32,259 nt of DNA from Mixta sp. Marseille-Q2659 (GCF_940807255.1 NZ_CALNWY010000035.1:1-32259), one strand, 5' to 3'. Positions 16,734-27,907 are shown, counted from the first letter of the stretch. Program-made: numbers and translations. Notes: generated by a model from the letters alone, not told the origin.

Positions 16734-17765
16734 TTAGCTTCTGTCAGTTTTTTCTGACTGAGCCGTAGTCACCTCTGCCCGTTGCGCTTTCGGCTCGTCA
16801 GCGGCCCGCTGAGGCGTTATGGCGTCGCTTTCGCTTACCGCTTCGCCCAGATTAACCAGAACAGGCATGCCAGAACGACGCTCCAGCGCGGCCTTAATCA
16901 AAGCAGTGTCACTCTCATCACTATTAATAAAGCGCTTAATCGCTTTGGTGAGCGGTAGCGGCATGGTTTGCGGATCGTCCTGTTCGCTGCGCGATAACGG
17001 CTGATGCACTTCGATATAGCGCTTACCGTCAGGCTCAACCGCATACTTCACGGGCTGATTAATAATCTGTACTCGCGTACCTTTCGGCACGCTGTTAAAC
17101 AGCGCCTCTATATCATCAGGACGCAGGCGAATACAGCCGGAGCTGACGCGCATACCAATGCCAAAATCAGCGTTAGTGCCGTGAATCAGATAGTGGCCTT
17201 TGCCATAAGCCAGCCGCAGCGCAAACATGCCCATAGGATTATCCGGCCCGGCCGGAATAACCGCAGGCAACGTCACGCCATCTTTGGCGTAGCGTTTGCG
17301 AATATTCTCGGTAGGCGTCCAGGTAGGATTAGGGATCTTTTGACTGATGCTGGTGACTACGGAAGGCGTCATAATTCCCTGTTGACCAATGCCTACCGGA
17401 TAGACAATCACCTTATTTTCCCCTTTCGGGTAATAGTAAAGGCGTAGCTCCGCCAGGTTAACCACGATACCTTCACGTTTGGTATCGGGCAGCAGCATTT
17501 GCTGAGGAATGATGAGTTCGCTACCCGCTTTGGGCAGCCAGGGATCGATGCCAGGATTGGCTTCCAGCATATTAAGCAGACCGATTTTATAGCGGGCGGC
17601 AATATCTTCTAACGGGCGATTATTGTTGGGCACAATCGTTGTGACATTTTCGCCAATCAGGCGACTGTTTTCGGCAGGAAGGGGATATTCAGTCGCGCTG
17701 ACCAGACGCGGCACAAGCAGCGCGGCGCACATTAGCCAGCCTGCGAAGGGAAGATGAACGTTCAT
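16734..17765 (-). CDS. ldtE: L,D-transpeptidase LdtE (YkuD domain)
   Basis: 343 residues from the chosen start (E. coli LdtE/YnhG 334). Forms 3-3 (mDAP-mDAP) peptidoglycan cross-links in the periplasm. Signal peptide about residues 1-24, LysM-like segment about 45-92, then the YkuD domain with His195 in HYLIHGTNADFGIG and nucleophile Cys211 in SSGCIRL. The frame extends 13 codons upstream to 17804, but the ATG at 17765 has GAGAGAAG upstream and gives a proper signal peptide (MNVHLPFAGWLMCAALL), so it is preferred. The C-terminal tail of about 25 residues is longer than in E. coli and hydrophilic. It follows the suf operon but is separated from it by a terminator. Confidence 0.92.
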   Translation of the reverse strand: MNVHLPFAGWLMCAALLVPRLVSATEYPLPAENSRLIGENVTTIVPNNNRPLEDIAARYKIGLLNMLEANPGIDPWLPKAGSELIIPQQMLLPDTKREGIVVNLAELRLYYYPKGENKVIVYPVGIGQQGIMTPSVVTSISQKIPNPTWTPTENIRKRYAKDGVTLPAVIPAGPDNPMGMFALRLAYGKGHYLIHGTNADFGIGMRVSSGCIRLRPDDIEALFNSVPKGTRVQIINQPVKYAVEPDGKRYIEVHQPLSRSEQDDPQTMPLPLTKAIKRFINSDESDTALIKAALERRSGMPVLVNLGEAVSESDAITPQRAADEPKAQRAEVTTAQSEKTDRS

Positions 17766-17793
17766 GTAGGCTTCTCTCATCGTAAAGAATACG

Positions 17794-17817
17794 CACCCCG
17801 CCAACCGTAGCGGGGTG
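17794..17817 (-). terminator. Terminator of the suf operon
   Basis: CACCCCGC / GCGGGGTG eight-pair stem just after sufE; on the minus strand it is followed by CGTATTCTTT. Confidence 0.6.
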
Positions 17818-17832
17818 TGAGAGAAGTGTAGC

Positions 17833-18249
17833 TTAGCAGAGCGCCTGCGCGCGGGTACGAATAGTGCGGATCATCGCTTCCAGCCCCTGGGAACGGGAAG
17901 GCGTAAGATGCTGCGTTAAAGCCAGTTGCTCAAACCAGGGACGCACATCAAATTCGGTAATTTGCTGCGGTGTCATGCCCTGATAAAGGCTAAAAACAAT
18001 AGCAATCAAGCCTTTAACGATAGCGGCATCACTGTCGCCCTGCAGGTCGATGGTGCCGTCTGCGTTTTGCTGCATAACGATCCAGACCTGACTCTGGCAG
18101 CCAGAAACGCTGTATTCAGGCTGGTGGAAGGAATCGGATAATTCCGGCAGCTTGCCACCCAGCTCAATCACATACAGGTATTTTTCTTCCCAGTTGGCGC
18201 AGCGGTTAAAGTTGCGCACCAGCTTCTCTTTTTCTGGCAGTAGCGCCAT
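17833..18249 (-). CDS. sufE: SufE, sulfur acceptor for SufS
   Basis: 138 residues, as in E. coli. Accepts persulfide sulfur from SufS on Cys51 ([11 protein letters not shown]) and passes it to SufBCD. The family pattern [18 protein letters not shown] and [13 protein letters not shown] is intact. Last gene of the operon, 27 bases after sufS. Confidence 0.97.
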   Translation of the reverse strand: MALLPEKEKLVRNFNRCANWEEKYLYVIELGGKLPELSDSFHQPEYSVSGCQSQVWIVMQQNADGTIDLQGDSDAAIVKGLIAIVFSLYQGMTPQQITEFDVRPWFEQLALTQHLTPSRSQGLEAMIRTIRTRAQALC

Positions 18250-18276
18250 TCCTTCCTCCCTTGCCGACTGGACGGC

Positions 18277-19500
18277 TTAGCCGCCCAGCAGGCGATGTAT
18301 ACGTGTCAGTCCGGCAGCCAGTCTGTCGGCTTCTTCTTCGCTATTATACATAGCGAACGAGGCGCGACACATAGCCGGAACGCCGTAGTGTTTCATCAGC
18401 GGCATGGCGCAATGATGGCCGGTGCGAATGGCAATGCCATACTGATCGAGGAAGCTGCCAACATCGTAAGCGTGATGATCGCCAAGATTAAACGCGATAA
18501 CGCCGGCGCGCGTCTGCGGCCCATAAATTTTCAGGCCCGGCACCGACGCCAGCTTATCCAGCGCATAACGCATCAGCGCCTGTTCCCGTTGCTGAATATT
18601 CTCCAGCCCCAGCGCCTCGACATAGGCCAGCGCAGCGCCAAGCCCGATAATGCCGACGGTGTTCGGCGTACCCGCTTCCAGGCTCCACGGCGTTTTAGCC
18701 CAGGTGGTCCCTTCCGGCAGCACTACGGTTTCAATCATTGCGCCGCCGCCCTGCCACGGCGGCAGCGTCGACAGCAGCGCCTGACGCCCGTAAAGAATGC
18801 CGACGCCGGTCGGACCGTAGATTTTATGGCTGGAAAAGACATAAAAGTCGCAGTCAATATCCTGCACATCGACAGGCTGATGCATGACCGCCTGGGCGCC
18901 ATCCACCAGCGTAACCAGACCGGCAGCCTTTGCCTGCGCCACCAGCGCTTTTACCGGGTTGATGGTGCCCAGCACGTTGGAAACGTGCGTAACGGCCAGC
19001 AGGCGCGTCCGATCATCGATTAACGCTGCGAGCCGCTCGCTCTCCAGCTCCCCTTCCGCCGTAAGCGGCAGAACGCGAATCGTGGCACCGGTATGTGCCG
19101 CGATCATCTGCCAGGGCACGATATTCGCGTGATGCTCCATCTCAGTGATAATGATGTTATCACCTGGCTGAAGCTGACTGCCGCCCCAGCTGTTGGCAAC
19201 CAGATTAATCCCTTCCGTAGTGCCTTTAACGAAAACGATCTCTTCCGGCGAAGCGGCATTAAGAAAACGCGCCGCCTGGGCGCGCACGTTTTCCATATCT
19301 GTCGTCGCAGCGGCGCTGAGGGAATGGATCCCGCGATGCACCGCCGCATAGCCGTGCTGGCTGAAATGACTTTCAGCATTGATTACCGCCAGCGGTTTCT
19401 GCGCGCTGGCCGCGCTGTCAAGATAGGCCAACGGCTGTCCGTTGACCTCGCGCGACAGAATCGGAAAATCGGCCCTGACGCGTGCGAGATCAAAACTCAT
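18277..19500 (-). CDS. sufS: SufS cysteine desulfurase
   Basis: 407 residues (E. coli 406). PLP enzyme that takes sulfur from cysteine for Fe-S cluster assembly under iron limitation or oxidative stress. PLP lysine Lys226 in [11 protein letters not shown]; active-site Cys364 in [12 protein letters not shown]; His123/His124 in [12 protein letters not shown]. Residue numbers match E. coli. Its ATG overlaps the sufD stop by a few bases, so translation is probably coupled. Confidence 0.98.
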   Translation of the reverse strand: MSFDLARVRADFPILSREVNGQPLAYLDSAASAQKPLAVINAESHFSQHGYAAVHRGIHSLSAAATTDMENVRAQAARFLNAASPEEIVFVKGTTEGINLVANSWGGSQLQPGDNIIITEMEHHANIVPWQMIAAHTGATIRVLPLTAEGELESERLAALIDDRTRLLAVTHVSNVLGTINPVKALVAQAKAAGLVTLVDGAQAVMHQPVDVQDIDCDFYVFSSHKIYGPTGVGILYGRQALLSTLPPWQGGGAMIETVVLPEGTTWAKTPWSLEAGTPNTVGIIGLGAALAYVEALGLENIQQREQALMRYALDKLASVPGLKIYGPQTRAGVIAFNLGDHHAYDVGSFLDQYGIAIRTGHHCAMPLMKHYGVPAMCRASFAMYNSEEEADRLAAGLTRIHRLLGG

Positions 19501-20777
19501 TGAATGCCTCCAGGAAAACGCTGGGCGATGCGTTGCAGAACCACCTCTTTCAGCGTTTCATTATCAATCGCTTCGGTCAGCTCAGCGGCAAAGGCGTAAA
19601 TGATCATGCGCTGCGCATCTTCTTCGCTAATACCACGCGCGCGCAGATAGAACATCTGCTCTTCGTCAATGCGCCCTACCGTTGCGCCGTGGCTGCATTT
19701 CACATCATCGGCATAGATTTCCAGCTGCGGCTTGGTGTCCACCTCCGCCAGGCGTCCCAACAGCAGGTTGTTGTTGGTCATCTGTCCGTCGGTTTTCAGC
19801 GCATGCTGCGCCACTTTAATCATGCCGTTAAACACAGCGCGCGCCCGATCGCGCACGATGGTTTTATGCAGCTGGCGGCTCTGGCAGTAGCCTTTGTTAT
19901 GCTCCAGATAAGTGCGGGTGTCGCAGACCTCTTTGTCCACCGGCAGCACCAGGCTGTTGATCGCCAGGTTGCTGTTCTCGCCGTTGAGCTGCGCGCTGGT
20001 ATTGTGGCGGCTCAGTCCGGCGCCCAGCAGGAAACTGTGGCTGCTTACGCGCGCATCACGGCCTGTCACCAGATCGTTATGGGCAAAGTGATAGCTGTTG
20101 CTGTTTTCAAACGAGAGCTTGGTATGCGTCAGCTGAGCATTATCGCCGACCGCCATAGTCAGACGAGCGCCGGTAAAGTGCGGCTGCGCATTCAGGCTCA
20201 CGTAATGCTCAAGAACCTGCGCCTCGGCACCCTCTTCAATCTGCAGATGATGGCGATAATGCACCGTATTCAGCTGCTGTTCCGCGCGTCCGCTGCTGAT
20301 ATGCAGCAGATAGAGCGGACGGGGCGCGGCTTTACCGCGCGGCAGCCGAATAGTCATCGCCTGCTCAGCCAGGCTTTCGGTGAGATGCAGGAACACTTCC
20401 GGCTGCACCGGCGCGGCAAAATTACGTCTTTCCGCCGCGCTGGCAAGCTGCACGTCAAACAGATCGAAGCGGTCATCGCTCAGGCTGCGATTAAAATAGC
20501 CGTCAACGAAAACCAGACGCACCGCGTCCAGCGGCAACGCCAGGCGCGCCACCTCTTCCGCCGTTAGCGCTTTTTCTTCCGGCAGAACAAATTGTTGGCT
20601 GAACAGTTCGTCCAGCGGCGTATATTTCCAGTTTTCCTGTTTGCGCGTCGGCAGGCCAAGCCGCATCAGCTGCTGCCAGTGCTGTTGCGCCTGTAATGAG
20701 CGATCGTCGCCGCGCGATTCAAACAGATGGTGCCACTGTTGCAGCGCGTTTTCACTCCTGGTCGGTAAGCCAGCCAT
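19497..20777 (-). CDS. sufD: SufD, scaffold subunit of SufBCD
   Basis: 426 residues (E. coli 423). Partner of SufB in the SufBC2D scaffold that builds Fe-S clusters. The conserved C-terminal region is complete ([53 protein letters not shown]). N terminus [20 protein letters not shown] matches E. coli. The start lies 26 bases inside sufC, and the end overlaps sufS, so the three genes are tightly coupled. A 361-codon open frame on the opposite strand is a composition shadow. Confidence 0.97.
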   Translation of the reverse strand: MAGLPTRSENALQQWHHLFESRGDDRSLQAQQHWQQLMRLGLPTRKQENWKYTPLDELFSQQFVLPEEKALTAEEVARLALPLDAVRLVFVDGYFNRSLSDDRFDLFDVQLASAAERRNFAAPVQPEVFLHLTESLAEQAMTIRLPRGKAAPRPLYLLHISSGRAEQQLNTVHYRHHLQIEEGAEAQVLEHYVSLNAQPHFTGARLTMAVGDNAQLTHTKLSFENSNSYHFAHNDLVTGRDARVSSHSFLLGAGLSRHNTSAQLNGENSNLAINSLVLPVDKEVCDTRTYLEHNKGYCQSRQLHKTIVRDRARAVFNGMIKVAQHALKTDGQMTNNNLLLGRLAEVDTKPQLEIYADDVKCSHGATVGRIDEEQMFYLRARGISEEDAQRMIIYAFAAELTEAIDNETLKEVVLQRIAQRFPGGIQ

Positions 20778-21498
20778 AGCCTTGCTCCTCCAGCTGTTTC
20801 ACCAGCGTAAAGTCGCCAGATTTCACGATTTTGCCCTGATACAGCACATGCACGTAGTCCGGCTTGATATAGTCAAGAATACGCTGATAGTGCGTGACGA
20901 TAATAAAGGCACGCTTGCCGTCGCGCAGCGAGTTCACCCCGTTCGCCACGATTTTCAGCGCATCAATATCCAGACCGGAATCGGTCTCATCAAGAATGCA
21001 GAGATCCGGCTCCAGTGCTGCCATCTGCAGAATGTCATTACGCTTCTTCTCGCCGCCGGAAAAACCAACGTTAACGGAGCGTGTCAGCAAATCTTCCGGC
21101 ATTTTCAGCAGTTCGATTTTCTCTTCGATAAAGTCCTGGAAATCGAAACGATCCAGCTCATCCTGCTGACGATATTTACGCACCGCGTTGACGGCGGTTT
21201 GCAGGAAAAACTGGTTGCTGACGCCAGGGATCTCAACCGGATACTGGAAAGCCATAAAGATGCCTTCACCGGCGCGATCTTCCGGCGAAAGCTCCAGCAG
21301 GTCTTTGCCTTTAAACGCGACAGAACCACCGGCGATTTCATACTCTTCGCGTCCGGCCAGCGTAGCGGAAAGCGTACTTTTACCGGAGCCGTTTGGCCCC
21401 ATAATCGCATGGACTTCGCCCGGTTTTACCTCAAGATCCAGCCCGCGCAGGATCGCTTTATCTTCAATGTTTACCTGTAAATCTTTAATGCTTAACAT
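20752..21498 (-). CDS. sufC: SufC, ABC-type ATPase of SufBCD
   Basis: 248 residues, as in E. coli. Soluble ABC ATPase that drives conformational change of SufB-SufD. Walker A GPNGSGKST at residues 34-42, SufC-specific signature SGGEKKRNDI, and Walker B region LCILDETDSGLDID are present. ATG at 21498, 46 bases after sufB. Its 3' end overlaps sufD by 26 bases. Confidence 0.98.
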   Translation of the reverse strand: MLSIKDLQVNIEDKAILRGLDLEVKPGEVHAIMGPNGSGKSTLSATLAGREEYEIAGGSVAFKGKDLLELSPEDRAGEGIFMAFQYPVEIPGVSNQFFLQTAVNAVRKYRQQDELDRFDFQDFIEEKIELLKMPEDLLTRSVNVGFSGGEKKRNDILQMAALEPDLCILDETDSGLDIDALKIVANGVNSLRDGKRAFIIVTHYQRILDYIKPDYVHVLYQGKIVKSGDFTLVKQLEEQGYGWLTDQE

Positions 21499-21544
21499 GT
21501 TTTATCCTTCGCTTGCCCGCAGGCTACGATGCAGCGCGTCGGCA

Positions 21545-23041
21545 TTAGCCAACGCTGTGTTCCAGACTAATGGCCAACAGCTTTTGCGCCTCTACGGCAA
21601 ATTCCAGCGGCAGCTCGGAGAAGACGTCTTTACAGAAGCCGTTAACGATCATCGAAATCGCATCTTCCTCGCTGATACCGCGTTGCAGGCAATAGAACAG
21701 CTGATCTTCGCCAATACGGGAAGTGGTCGCTTCATGCTCCAGCTGCGCGGTGTTATTACGGGTTTCCACGTAGGGGAACGTATGCGCGCCGCAGTCCGGG
21801 CCAATCAGCATTGAGTCACACTGCGTAAAGTTACGGGCATTGGTCGCGGTTGGCATAATTTTCACCAGGCCACGATAGGTGTTCTGGCTTTTCCCGGCGG
21901 AAATCCCTTTGGAGATAATGGTCGATTTGGTGTTTTTACCAATGTGGATCATTTTGGTGCCGGTATCAGCCTGCTGGCGGCCGCTGGTCAGCGCCACCGA
22001 ATAAAACTCGCCGATAGAGTTATCGCCGCGCAGGATCACGCTGGGGTATTTCCAGGTGATCGCCGAGCCGGTTTCCGATTGCGTCCAGGACATTTTGCTG
22101 CCGTCGCCTTCGCACAGCGCGCGCTTGGTCACGAAGTTCAGAATCCCGCCTTCGCCTTCGCCGCCGGGGAACCAGTTCTGCACCGTGGAATATTTCACTT
22201 CAGCGTTTTTATGGATGATCACTTCCACCACCGCCGCATGCAGCTGATAGCTGTCGCGCACCGGCGCGGAACAGCCTTCGATATAGCTGACGTAGCTGTC
22301 TTCGTCGGCAATCAGGATCGTACGTTCGAACTGGCCGGTTTTTGCCGCGTTAATGCGGAAATAGGTCGACAGCTCCATCGGGCAGCGCACGCCTTTCGGG
22401 ATATAAACGAAGGTGCCGTCGGATGCCACCGCTGAGTTCAGCGCCGCAAAGAAGTTGTCGTTATGCGGCACCACGGTGCCAAGGTATTTCTGCACCAGTT
22501 CCGGGTGTTCCTGAATGGCTTCGCCGAACGAGCAGAAAATGATGCCCTGCTCCGCCAGCTTATGACGATAGGTTGTCGCCACGGAGACCGAGTCGAAAAT
22601 GGCGTCAACGGCCACTTCTTTCCCTTCACGGACCGGCACCCCGAGCTGGTCGAACGCCTTTTCCACTTCCTGCGTCAGGTAGCTACTGCCAGCCTGACCG
22701 CCAGAAGATTGCAACGCGCCCGGCTCTGAGGCGCAGCTGTCATCGCAGTTGCCGCAAGAAGGCGCCGAGTAATAGCTGTAATCCTGATAATCCAGCTTGT
22801 CGTAATGGGCTTTCAGCCAGTGTGGCTCTTCCATTTTCAGCCAGGCTTCATACGCCTTCAGGCGGAATTCCAGCATCCACTCTGGTTCATTACGCTTGGC
22901 GGAAATGGCGCGCACCACCTCTTCACTGATGCCATGCGCCAGCTCGTCGGTTTGCAGTTGGGTAAAGAAGCCTTCTTTATAATTTTGGCGGCCGCCTTCC
23001 CAGATTTGTACGTCATCTGATGCTTCACTGTTTCGGGACAT
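21545..23041 (-). CDS. sufB: SufB, scaffold subunit of SufBCD
   Basis: 498 residues from the chosen start (E. coli 495). Main scaffold on which the nascent Fe-S cluster forms. The N-terminal Cys-rich stretch ([15 protein letters not shown]), and the conserved SufB core ([49 protein letters not shown]) are intact. The frame opens 11 codons earlier at 23074, inside sufA, but the ATG at 23041 gives [17 protein letters not shown] as in E. coli and lies just after the sufA stop, so it is preferred. Confidence 0.97.
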   Translation of the reverse strand: MSRNSEASDDVQIWEGGRQNYKEGFFTQLQTDELAHGISEEVVRAISAKRNEPEWMLEFRLKAYEAWLKMEEPHWLKAHYDKLDYQDYSYYSAPSCGNCDDSCASEPGALQSSGGQAGSSYLTQEVEKAFDQLGVPVREGKEVAVDAIFDSVSVATTYRHKLAEQGIIFCSFGEAIQEHPELVQKYLGTVVPHNDNFFAALNSAVASDGTFVYIPKGVRCPMELSTYFRINAAKTGQFERTILIADEDSYVSYIEGCSAPVRDSYQLHAAVVEVIIHKNAEVKYSTVQNWFPGGEGEGGILNFVTKRALCEGDGSKMSWTQSETGSAITWKYPSVILRGDNSIGEFYSVALTSGRQQADTGTKMIHIGKNTKSTIISKGISAGKSQNTYRGLVKIMPTATNARNFTQCDSMLIGPDCGAHTFPYVETRNNTAQLEHEATTSRIGEDQLFYCLQRGISEEDAISMIVNGFCKDVFSELPLEFAVEAQKLLAISLEHSVG

Positions 23042-23048
23042 AGCACTT

Positions 23049-23423
23049 TTACTCAACGCCAAAGCTCTCGCCACAACCGCAGGCGTGCTGAGCTTTAGGG
23101 TTATTAAATTTAAATACCTGATTCAGACCTTCGCGAACGAAATCTACCTGCGTACCGTCAATAAAAGGCATCGCCTGCAACGGCACATAGAGCGTGGCGC
23201 CCTGATGCGTAAACAGCAGATCGTCAGCTACCGGTTCTTTTACCAGATCCATGGTGTAGCCGAAGCCCGCGCAGCCAGACTGTTTAACGCCCAGTCGAAG
23301 TCCTAAAACATGCGGATCGTTAGCGGCCAGCGCTTTAATCTGCTGCGCTGCGCTGTCAGTTAAGGTCAAACCTTTCCAGATAAACTCATCTGGAGAGAAA
23401 GAGGCCGGATTTGCAGTTTGCAT
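23049..23423 (-). CDS. sufA: SufA, A-type Fe-S carrier
   Basis: 124 residues (E. coli 122). Carries Fe-S clusters from SufBCD to target proteins. The three ligand cysteines are present: Cys51 ([11 protein letters not shown]), Cys115 and Cys117 ([12 protein letters not shown]). First gene of sufABCDSE. A GAGGTAA ribosome binding site precedes the ATG. The promoter upstream carries a Fur-box-like site, consistent with induction under iron starvation. Confidence 0.98.
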   Translation of the reverse strand: MQTANPASFSPDEFIWKGLTLTDSAAQQIKALAANDPHVLGLRLGVKQSGCAGFGYTMDLVKEPVADDLLFTHQGATLYVPLQAMPFIDGTQVDFVREGLNQVFKFNNPKAQHACGCGESFGVE

Positions 23424-23467
23424 AGTTTATTACCTCACGATGCGATGCCTTGCAGGCTTATCCCACT

Positions 23468-23495
23468 ATGTTAGTGATAATGATAATTGCTTCAA
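23468..23495 (-). promoter_or_regulatory. suf operon promoter
   Basis: Minus strand: TTGAAG (23490-23495), 16 bases, TAACAT (23468-23473), about 45 bases from the sufA start. Confidence 0.45.
23476..23494. promoter_or_regulatory. Fur box at the suf promoter
   Basis: GATAATGATAAT matches the first 12 positions of the 19-base Fur consensus exactly; the rest is weak. It fills the spacer and -35 of the suf promoter. Fur repression of suf is established in E. coli. IscR and OxyR sites were not resolved by eye. Confidence 0.7.
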
Positions 23496-23754
23496 CCTCT
23501 TGTTTTGCAGGGATAAGCGCAAAGTACGGGTTTTAACGCCCATTTACTAAGGATAGTCTCTGTAAAACATAATGCGCTTTCTGGCACCAGGCGCATGTTT
23601 ACAAAGAATATTATTTTAAAATCATTAATTTAAAAAATGTTGCCTGTAAGGACAGAAAACACTAACCATTCTACGCTGATGTTATAAATTCAGCATTGTT
23701 AATGCCGATTTAATCAACAGGCCGCATTAATCGATAAATTATCGCGTTGCGCCA

Positions 23755-23782
23755 TTGCAACCTGAGGCGTTTTTATTATGAT
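23755..23782 (+). promoter_or_regulatory. Promoter of the Fur-box gene
   Basis: TTGCAA, 16 bases, TATGAT, overlapping a strong Fur box at the -10. Confidence 0.5.
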
Positions 23783-23798
23783 AATGATTATCATTAAC
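23780..23798. promoter_or_regulatory. Strong Fur box
   Basis: GATAATGATTATCATTAAC matches the 19-base Fur consensus at 17 positions and overlaps the likely -10 of the plus-strand gene starting at 23815. Confidence 0.88.
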
Positions 23799-23814
23799 AT
23801 ACCACAGGTGACAC

Positions 23815-24218
23815 ATGAACGTTTCCGTTAACGCCTGGCTGCAATACAAAATTGATGAGTACAAGTTTGCCGTACGCGATGTGACGGTGGATTTCACCTG
23901 GCGCAGGCAAAGTTGAATCGTCCTGATTGTTCACTCGATCAGCTGCGCAACTTTAATGATACCTGCTTAGATATGGCCGAACTCTGCCAGCTCAATGGCG
24001 ATGAGCAAAGTTATCTTCATGCGCTGGGCAAACTTCATCACCGGCTGCTGCAGGAAATTAATAATACGCAGCGGGAACGGCTGTTTCGTATGCAGGCCTG
24101 TCAGCTGGCGCGGCATTCGTTAAGCAAGCTTTGCCATCAGCTGATGATGAGCGGCGACTGGGAAAAAGCCACCGCTCTGCAAAGCGATTTTGTGAAACAT
24201 GCGGCGTGGATTTGGTAA
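23815..24218 (+). pseudogene. Unrecognised Fur-box gene, probably one frameshift
   Basis: Not assigned to a known family. An ATG at 23815, with AGGTG upstream and a strong Fur box, opens a frame MNVSVNAWLQYKIDEYKFA that stops after 33 codons at 23914. The next frame continues without a gap from about 23904 to 24218 (LNRPDCSLDQLRNFNDTCLD to AAWIW). The second part has no own ribosome binding site and only a TTG as possible start. Adding one base (for example CGC[C]AGGC) joins them into a 134-residue, mostly helical, soluble-looking protein. I infer a single iron-repressed gene with a one-base deletion. It is divergent from suf and converges on menI. Two independent small genes remain possible. 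Confidence 0.6.
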
Positions 24219-24221
24219 GGC

Positions 24222-24638
24222 TTAGCGCCTTACCGACGTCGTCAGCCGGGCGCTGCAACAGAGACGATCCTGCTCATCAAAAATATCGATTTGCCAGACC
24301 TGATGCGTTCGCCCAAGATGTAATGGCCGACACCGGCCACGCACCTCGCCTTCCCGCACCGCGCGCAGATGGTTAGCATTCACCTCCAGACCTACCAGCA
24401 TCTCCTCGCCTTCGGTACAGAGATAGCCCGCCATCGATCCCAGCGTCTCGGCCAGCACCACCGAGGCGCCGCCGTGCAACAGGCCGAACGGCTGGCGCGT
24501 GCGCGCATCTACCGGCATCCGCGCTTCCAGTCCGTCATCATGTAGCGCGGTAAAGTGAATGCCCAGATGCTCCACCAGACAGCCAGCGTTGCGCGCGTTG
24601 ATCTCCGCCAGCGTTGTCTGTCGCTTCCAGATAGCCAT
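24222..24638 (-). CDS. menI: 1,4-dihydroxy-2-naphthoyl-CoA thioesterase MenI
   Basis: 138 residues (E. coli YdiI/MenI 136). Hot-dog-fold thioesterase that hydrolyses DHNA-CoA in menaquinone synthesis. The active-site stretch [17 protein letters not shown] contains the conserved Gln49, His55 and Glu64. C-terminal [20 protein letters not shown] matches the family. Its ATG shares a base with the ydiJ stop (TGATG), so it is translationally coupled to ydiJ. Confidence 0.95.
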   Translation of the reverse strand: MAIWKRQTTLAEINARNAGCLVEHLGIHFTALHDDGLEARMPVDARTRQPFGLLHGGASVVLAETLGSMAGYLCTEGEEMLVGLEVNANHLRAVREGEVRGRCRPLHLGRTHQVWQIDIFDEQDRLCCSARLTTSVRR

Positions 24639-27600
24639 CAGATAATCTCCAGCAGAGCCTGCAGCGGATGGCGCATGCCATTTCCTTCAACGCGTTTGAC
24701 CTGGCTACGGCAGGAGTAGCCGGTCGCCAGGCAGCGCTGACGCGGCAGCTTTTGTAACTGCGGATGCCAGGAAAGCTCATAAATACTGAGCGAGTTGCCA
24801 AGGTTTTTCGCTTCATGGCCGTAGGTGCCAGCCATACCGCAGCAGCCCACATTGATATTTTCCAGCTTCGCGCCAAAACGGGCGAAAATGGCGGCCCATT
24901 GAGCTGGCGTGGCGGGTAGCGCCGTCACTTCGGTACAGTGCGCGAACAGATACCAGGCTTCACCGGCGGCCGGTTTGGTTTCATGGCCCGCCAACACCTG
25001 CTGCAGCCACTCATGTACCAGCTGAACGTGGAAGTCGCCGCGTTTATCACCCAGCGTCTGCTTATATTCATCGCGATAGCACAGCACCAGCGCCGGATCG
25101 ACGCCGACCATCGGCATGCCCAGCTGCGCCAGCCGGTTGAGGAAATCCGCCGTTTTTTGCGCGGTGCGGGCAAAGCGTTTCAGGAAACCTTTGATATGCT
25201 GCGCCTTGCCGTTAGGGGAAAACGGCAGCAGCACCGGTTGATAGCCCAGCTTTTCAATCAGACGCACAAAATCCGCCACCAGCTGCGCTTCGTAATAGCT
25301 GGTAAAAGGATCCTGCACCACCAGCACGGTTTTTTCCCGTCGCGCGCCATCGAACTGCTCCAGCTGCTCCAGGGTGGTGGCTGCCGCCGTATGGCCTGCC
25401 AGCTGCTGTTTCAACGTAGGCGAAGAAAGCAGCGGCAAATCAACCATGCCGATATGTTGCTGGCTCAGGTTACGCAGCCAGGGCTGTTTCAGGAAAAAGT
25501 TAAAGGCACGTGGCGCCCGCGCCATGACCGGCGCATAGCTTTCCACCGCCGCCACCAGATGATCGCTTAACGGCCGCAGGTAGCGCGTGTGATACAGCTG
25601 CAGGAAGCGCGAGCGAAACGCCGGAACGTCAATCTTAATTGGACACTGGGTAGAACAGGCTTTACAGGCGAGACAGCCTGACATCGCCTCTTTGACCTCA
25701 TGGGAAAAATCATACTCGCCCTTACGCGCATACCAGCTGTTACGGGTACGGGTAATTAAACCGCGCAGGCTGATAGCGGACTCCGGCACCTGCTGCTCCA
25801 GCGCCAGCGGATCGACGCCCTTCTCCGCCAGCAGGCGCAACCATTCTCGCGTAAGCGTAGCGCGTCCCTTGGGCGAATGAATACGGTTGCCGGTGATTTT
25901 CATTGACGGGCACATCGGGCTACGCGCATCAAAGTTAAAGCACAGACCGTTGCCATTACACTCCAGCGCCCCGCGCCACTCGTTACGCACCGTCAGCGGG
26001 ATCTGCCGATCGAACCAGCCGCGCTTCACGCCGTCAACCTGCATCATGGGTTCATCGACGCCAAACGGCGTACAGATTTTTCCGGGATTAAGCCGGTTAG
26101 CGGGATCGAAAGCCGCTTTGATTCGCCGCAGCTCTTCATACAGCGTTTCGCCAAAAAAGGCCGGACTGTACTGCGCGCGGAAACCTTTACCATGCTCGCC
26201 CCACAGCAGTCCGCCGTAGCGCGCCGTTAAGGCGACTACTTCATCAGAGATCTGCTTCATCAGCATCTCCTGCTGCGGATCGCACATATCCAGCGCCGGG
26301 CGCACGTGCAGCACGCCTGCGTCAACATGGCCGAACATACCGTAATTCAGACCATGTCCGTCGAGCAGCGCGCGGAATTCAGTAATATAATCCGCCAGAT
26401 GCTCCGGCGGCACCGCAGTATCTTCCACAAAGGGAATCGGCTTGGCGCGTCCCCTGGCATTGCCCAGCAGACCGACCGCTTTTTTACGCATATTATAAAT
26501 GCGCTCTATCGCATCGAGATCGTCGCACAGCTGATAGCCTATTACGCCGCCCTGCTGCTGCGCCATCAGCGCATCCAGCCGCTGGCAGAGCGCCTCGACC
26601 TGGCTGTCGATAAGCTGACAATCATCGCCAGCAAACTCGACAATATTAATGCCCAGCATCTCTTTGCCCGGCACGTCGGTAATCAGCTCGCGCACCGAAT
26701 GCCAGACAATATCCTCACGCGCCAGATTCAGCACTTTTGAATCGACCGTTTCTACCGACAGCGCTTTGGCTTCCACCATTAAAGGCGCATTGCGCAAGGC
26801 TGAATCAAAGGAGTCATATTTAATATTTACCAGCCGCCGCACCGCTGGCAGCGGCGTGATATTCAGCCGCGCTTCGCAGATAAAGGCCAGCGTGCCTTCC
26901 GCACCGCACAGGATGCGCGTGAGATCGAAAGTTTGCAGATCGTCGCTTAATACGTGGCGCAAATCGTAACCGGTCAGAAAGCGGTTCAACGGCGGGAATT
27001 TTTCGGTAATCAGATCGCGCTGCTGACGACAGCGCGACAGGACGGCGTGATAGATACGGCCTTCCGGCGTCTGCTCTGCGGCCAGCTGCTCCGCAAGCGC
27101 CACCGGCATGGCACGCGTATCGAGAATATCGCCGCCCAGCACCACCGCGCGCAGTCCCAGCACATGATCGGAGGTTTTGCCGTAAACCGGATCCCTGGCC
27201 TGACGCATCGGTATTAATCATGCCACCCAGCGTGGCGCGATTGCTGGTAGAGAGTTCCGGCGAGAAAAAATAGCCGTAAGGCTTCAGATAAGCATTAAGC
27301 TGATCTTTTATCACGCCCGCTTCAACCCGCACCCAGCCCTGCTCAGGATTAATCTCCAGGATGCGATTCATATAGCGCGACATATCGACCACTATGCCCT
27401 GGTTCAGCGACTGTCCGTTGGTGCCGGTACCGCCGCCGCGCGGCGTAAAAGTCAGGCTGGCAAACTGCGACGTAGCGGCAATGCGGGCTATCAGAGCGAC
27501 GTCGGCGGTAGAGCGTGGAAACAGTACCGCGTCCGGCAGCAGCTGATAAATGCTGTTGTCGGTCGACATAGTAAGCCGATCGGCATAACTGGTGGCGGTA

Positions 27601-27689
27601 TCGCCGGTAAATCCTTGTTGTTTAAGCGTATCCAAAAATGAAAGCACCAGCTGCACAAGGCCTGGCGCCTGAGAAATCTGTGGGATCAT
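24638..27689 (-). pseudogene. ydiJ: ydiJ, FAD/Fe-S D-2-hydroxyglutarate dehydrogenase type, frameshift
   Basis: FAD-linked oxidoreductase with an Fe-S domain; E. coli YdiJ (1018 residues) is reported to act on D-2-hydroxyglutarate. The first part starts at 27689 (MIPQISQAPGLVQLV) and carries the FAD-binding motif GGGTGTNGQSLNQGIVVDMS and TLGGMINTDASGQGS. It then leaves frame. The rest, from VYGKTSDHVLGLRAV near 27190 to the stop at 24638, is in another frame and includes the Fe-S ligand set CLACKACSTQCP and the C-terminal GCCGMAGTYGHE. A two-base loss at 27188/27189 (CC[AG]GGATCC) restores GSLVYGKT and gives 1017 residues. One inserted base is the alternative. Both fragments are otherwise well conserved, so this is a recent lesion or a sequence error. 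Confidence 0.88.
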
Positions 27690-27907
27690 TATCGGGTGAC
27701 CAATGTTGTGTATCGTTTGCGCTTGCTGTTTTATCAGTGAATTCTCGTTGTATCACATTTTTTTAGGACTGGCTGTTTTTTCAGGAAACGTAAAATCTTC
27801 CTCGCTTGCAGACTGTCGCAATGTTAAGAAATCACGCATTATTATGCGATGAGCGGCAACGGGCCGCTTATTACTGCAAGGTACAAAATTAAGGATCTTT
27901 TTTTCGT

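Noticed and set aside
19482..20567. 361-codon open frame on the plus strand opposite sufD
   Set aside because: sufD is strongly conserved on the other strand; the frame has no recognisable start region or domain and is explained by GC-biased codon composition.
27712..27728. PurR-like half site (CGTTTGCG) between ydiJ and ydiK
   Set aside because: Only the right half matches the 16-base consensus (9 of 16 positions); too weak to call.
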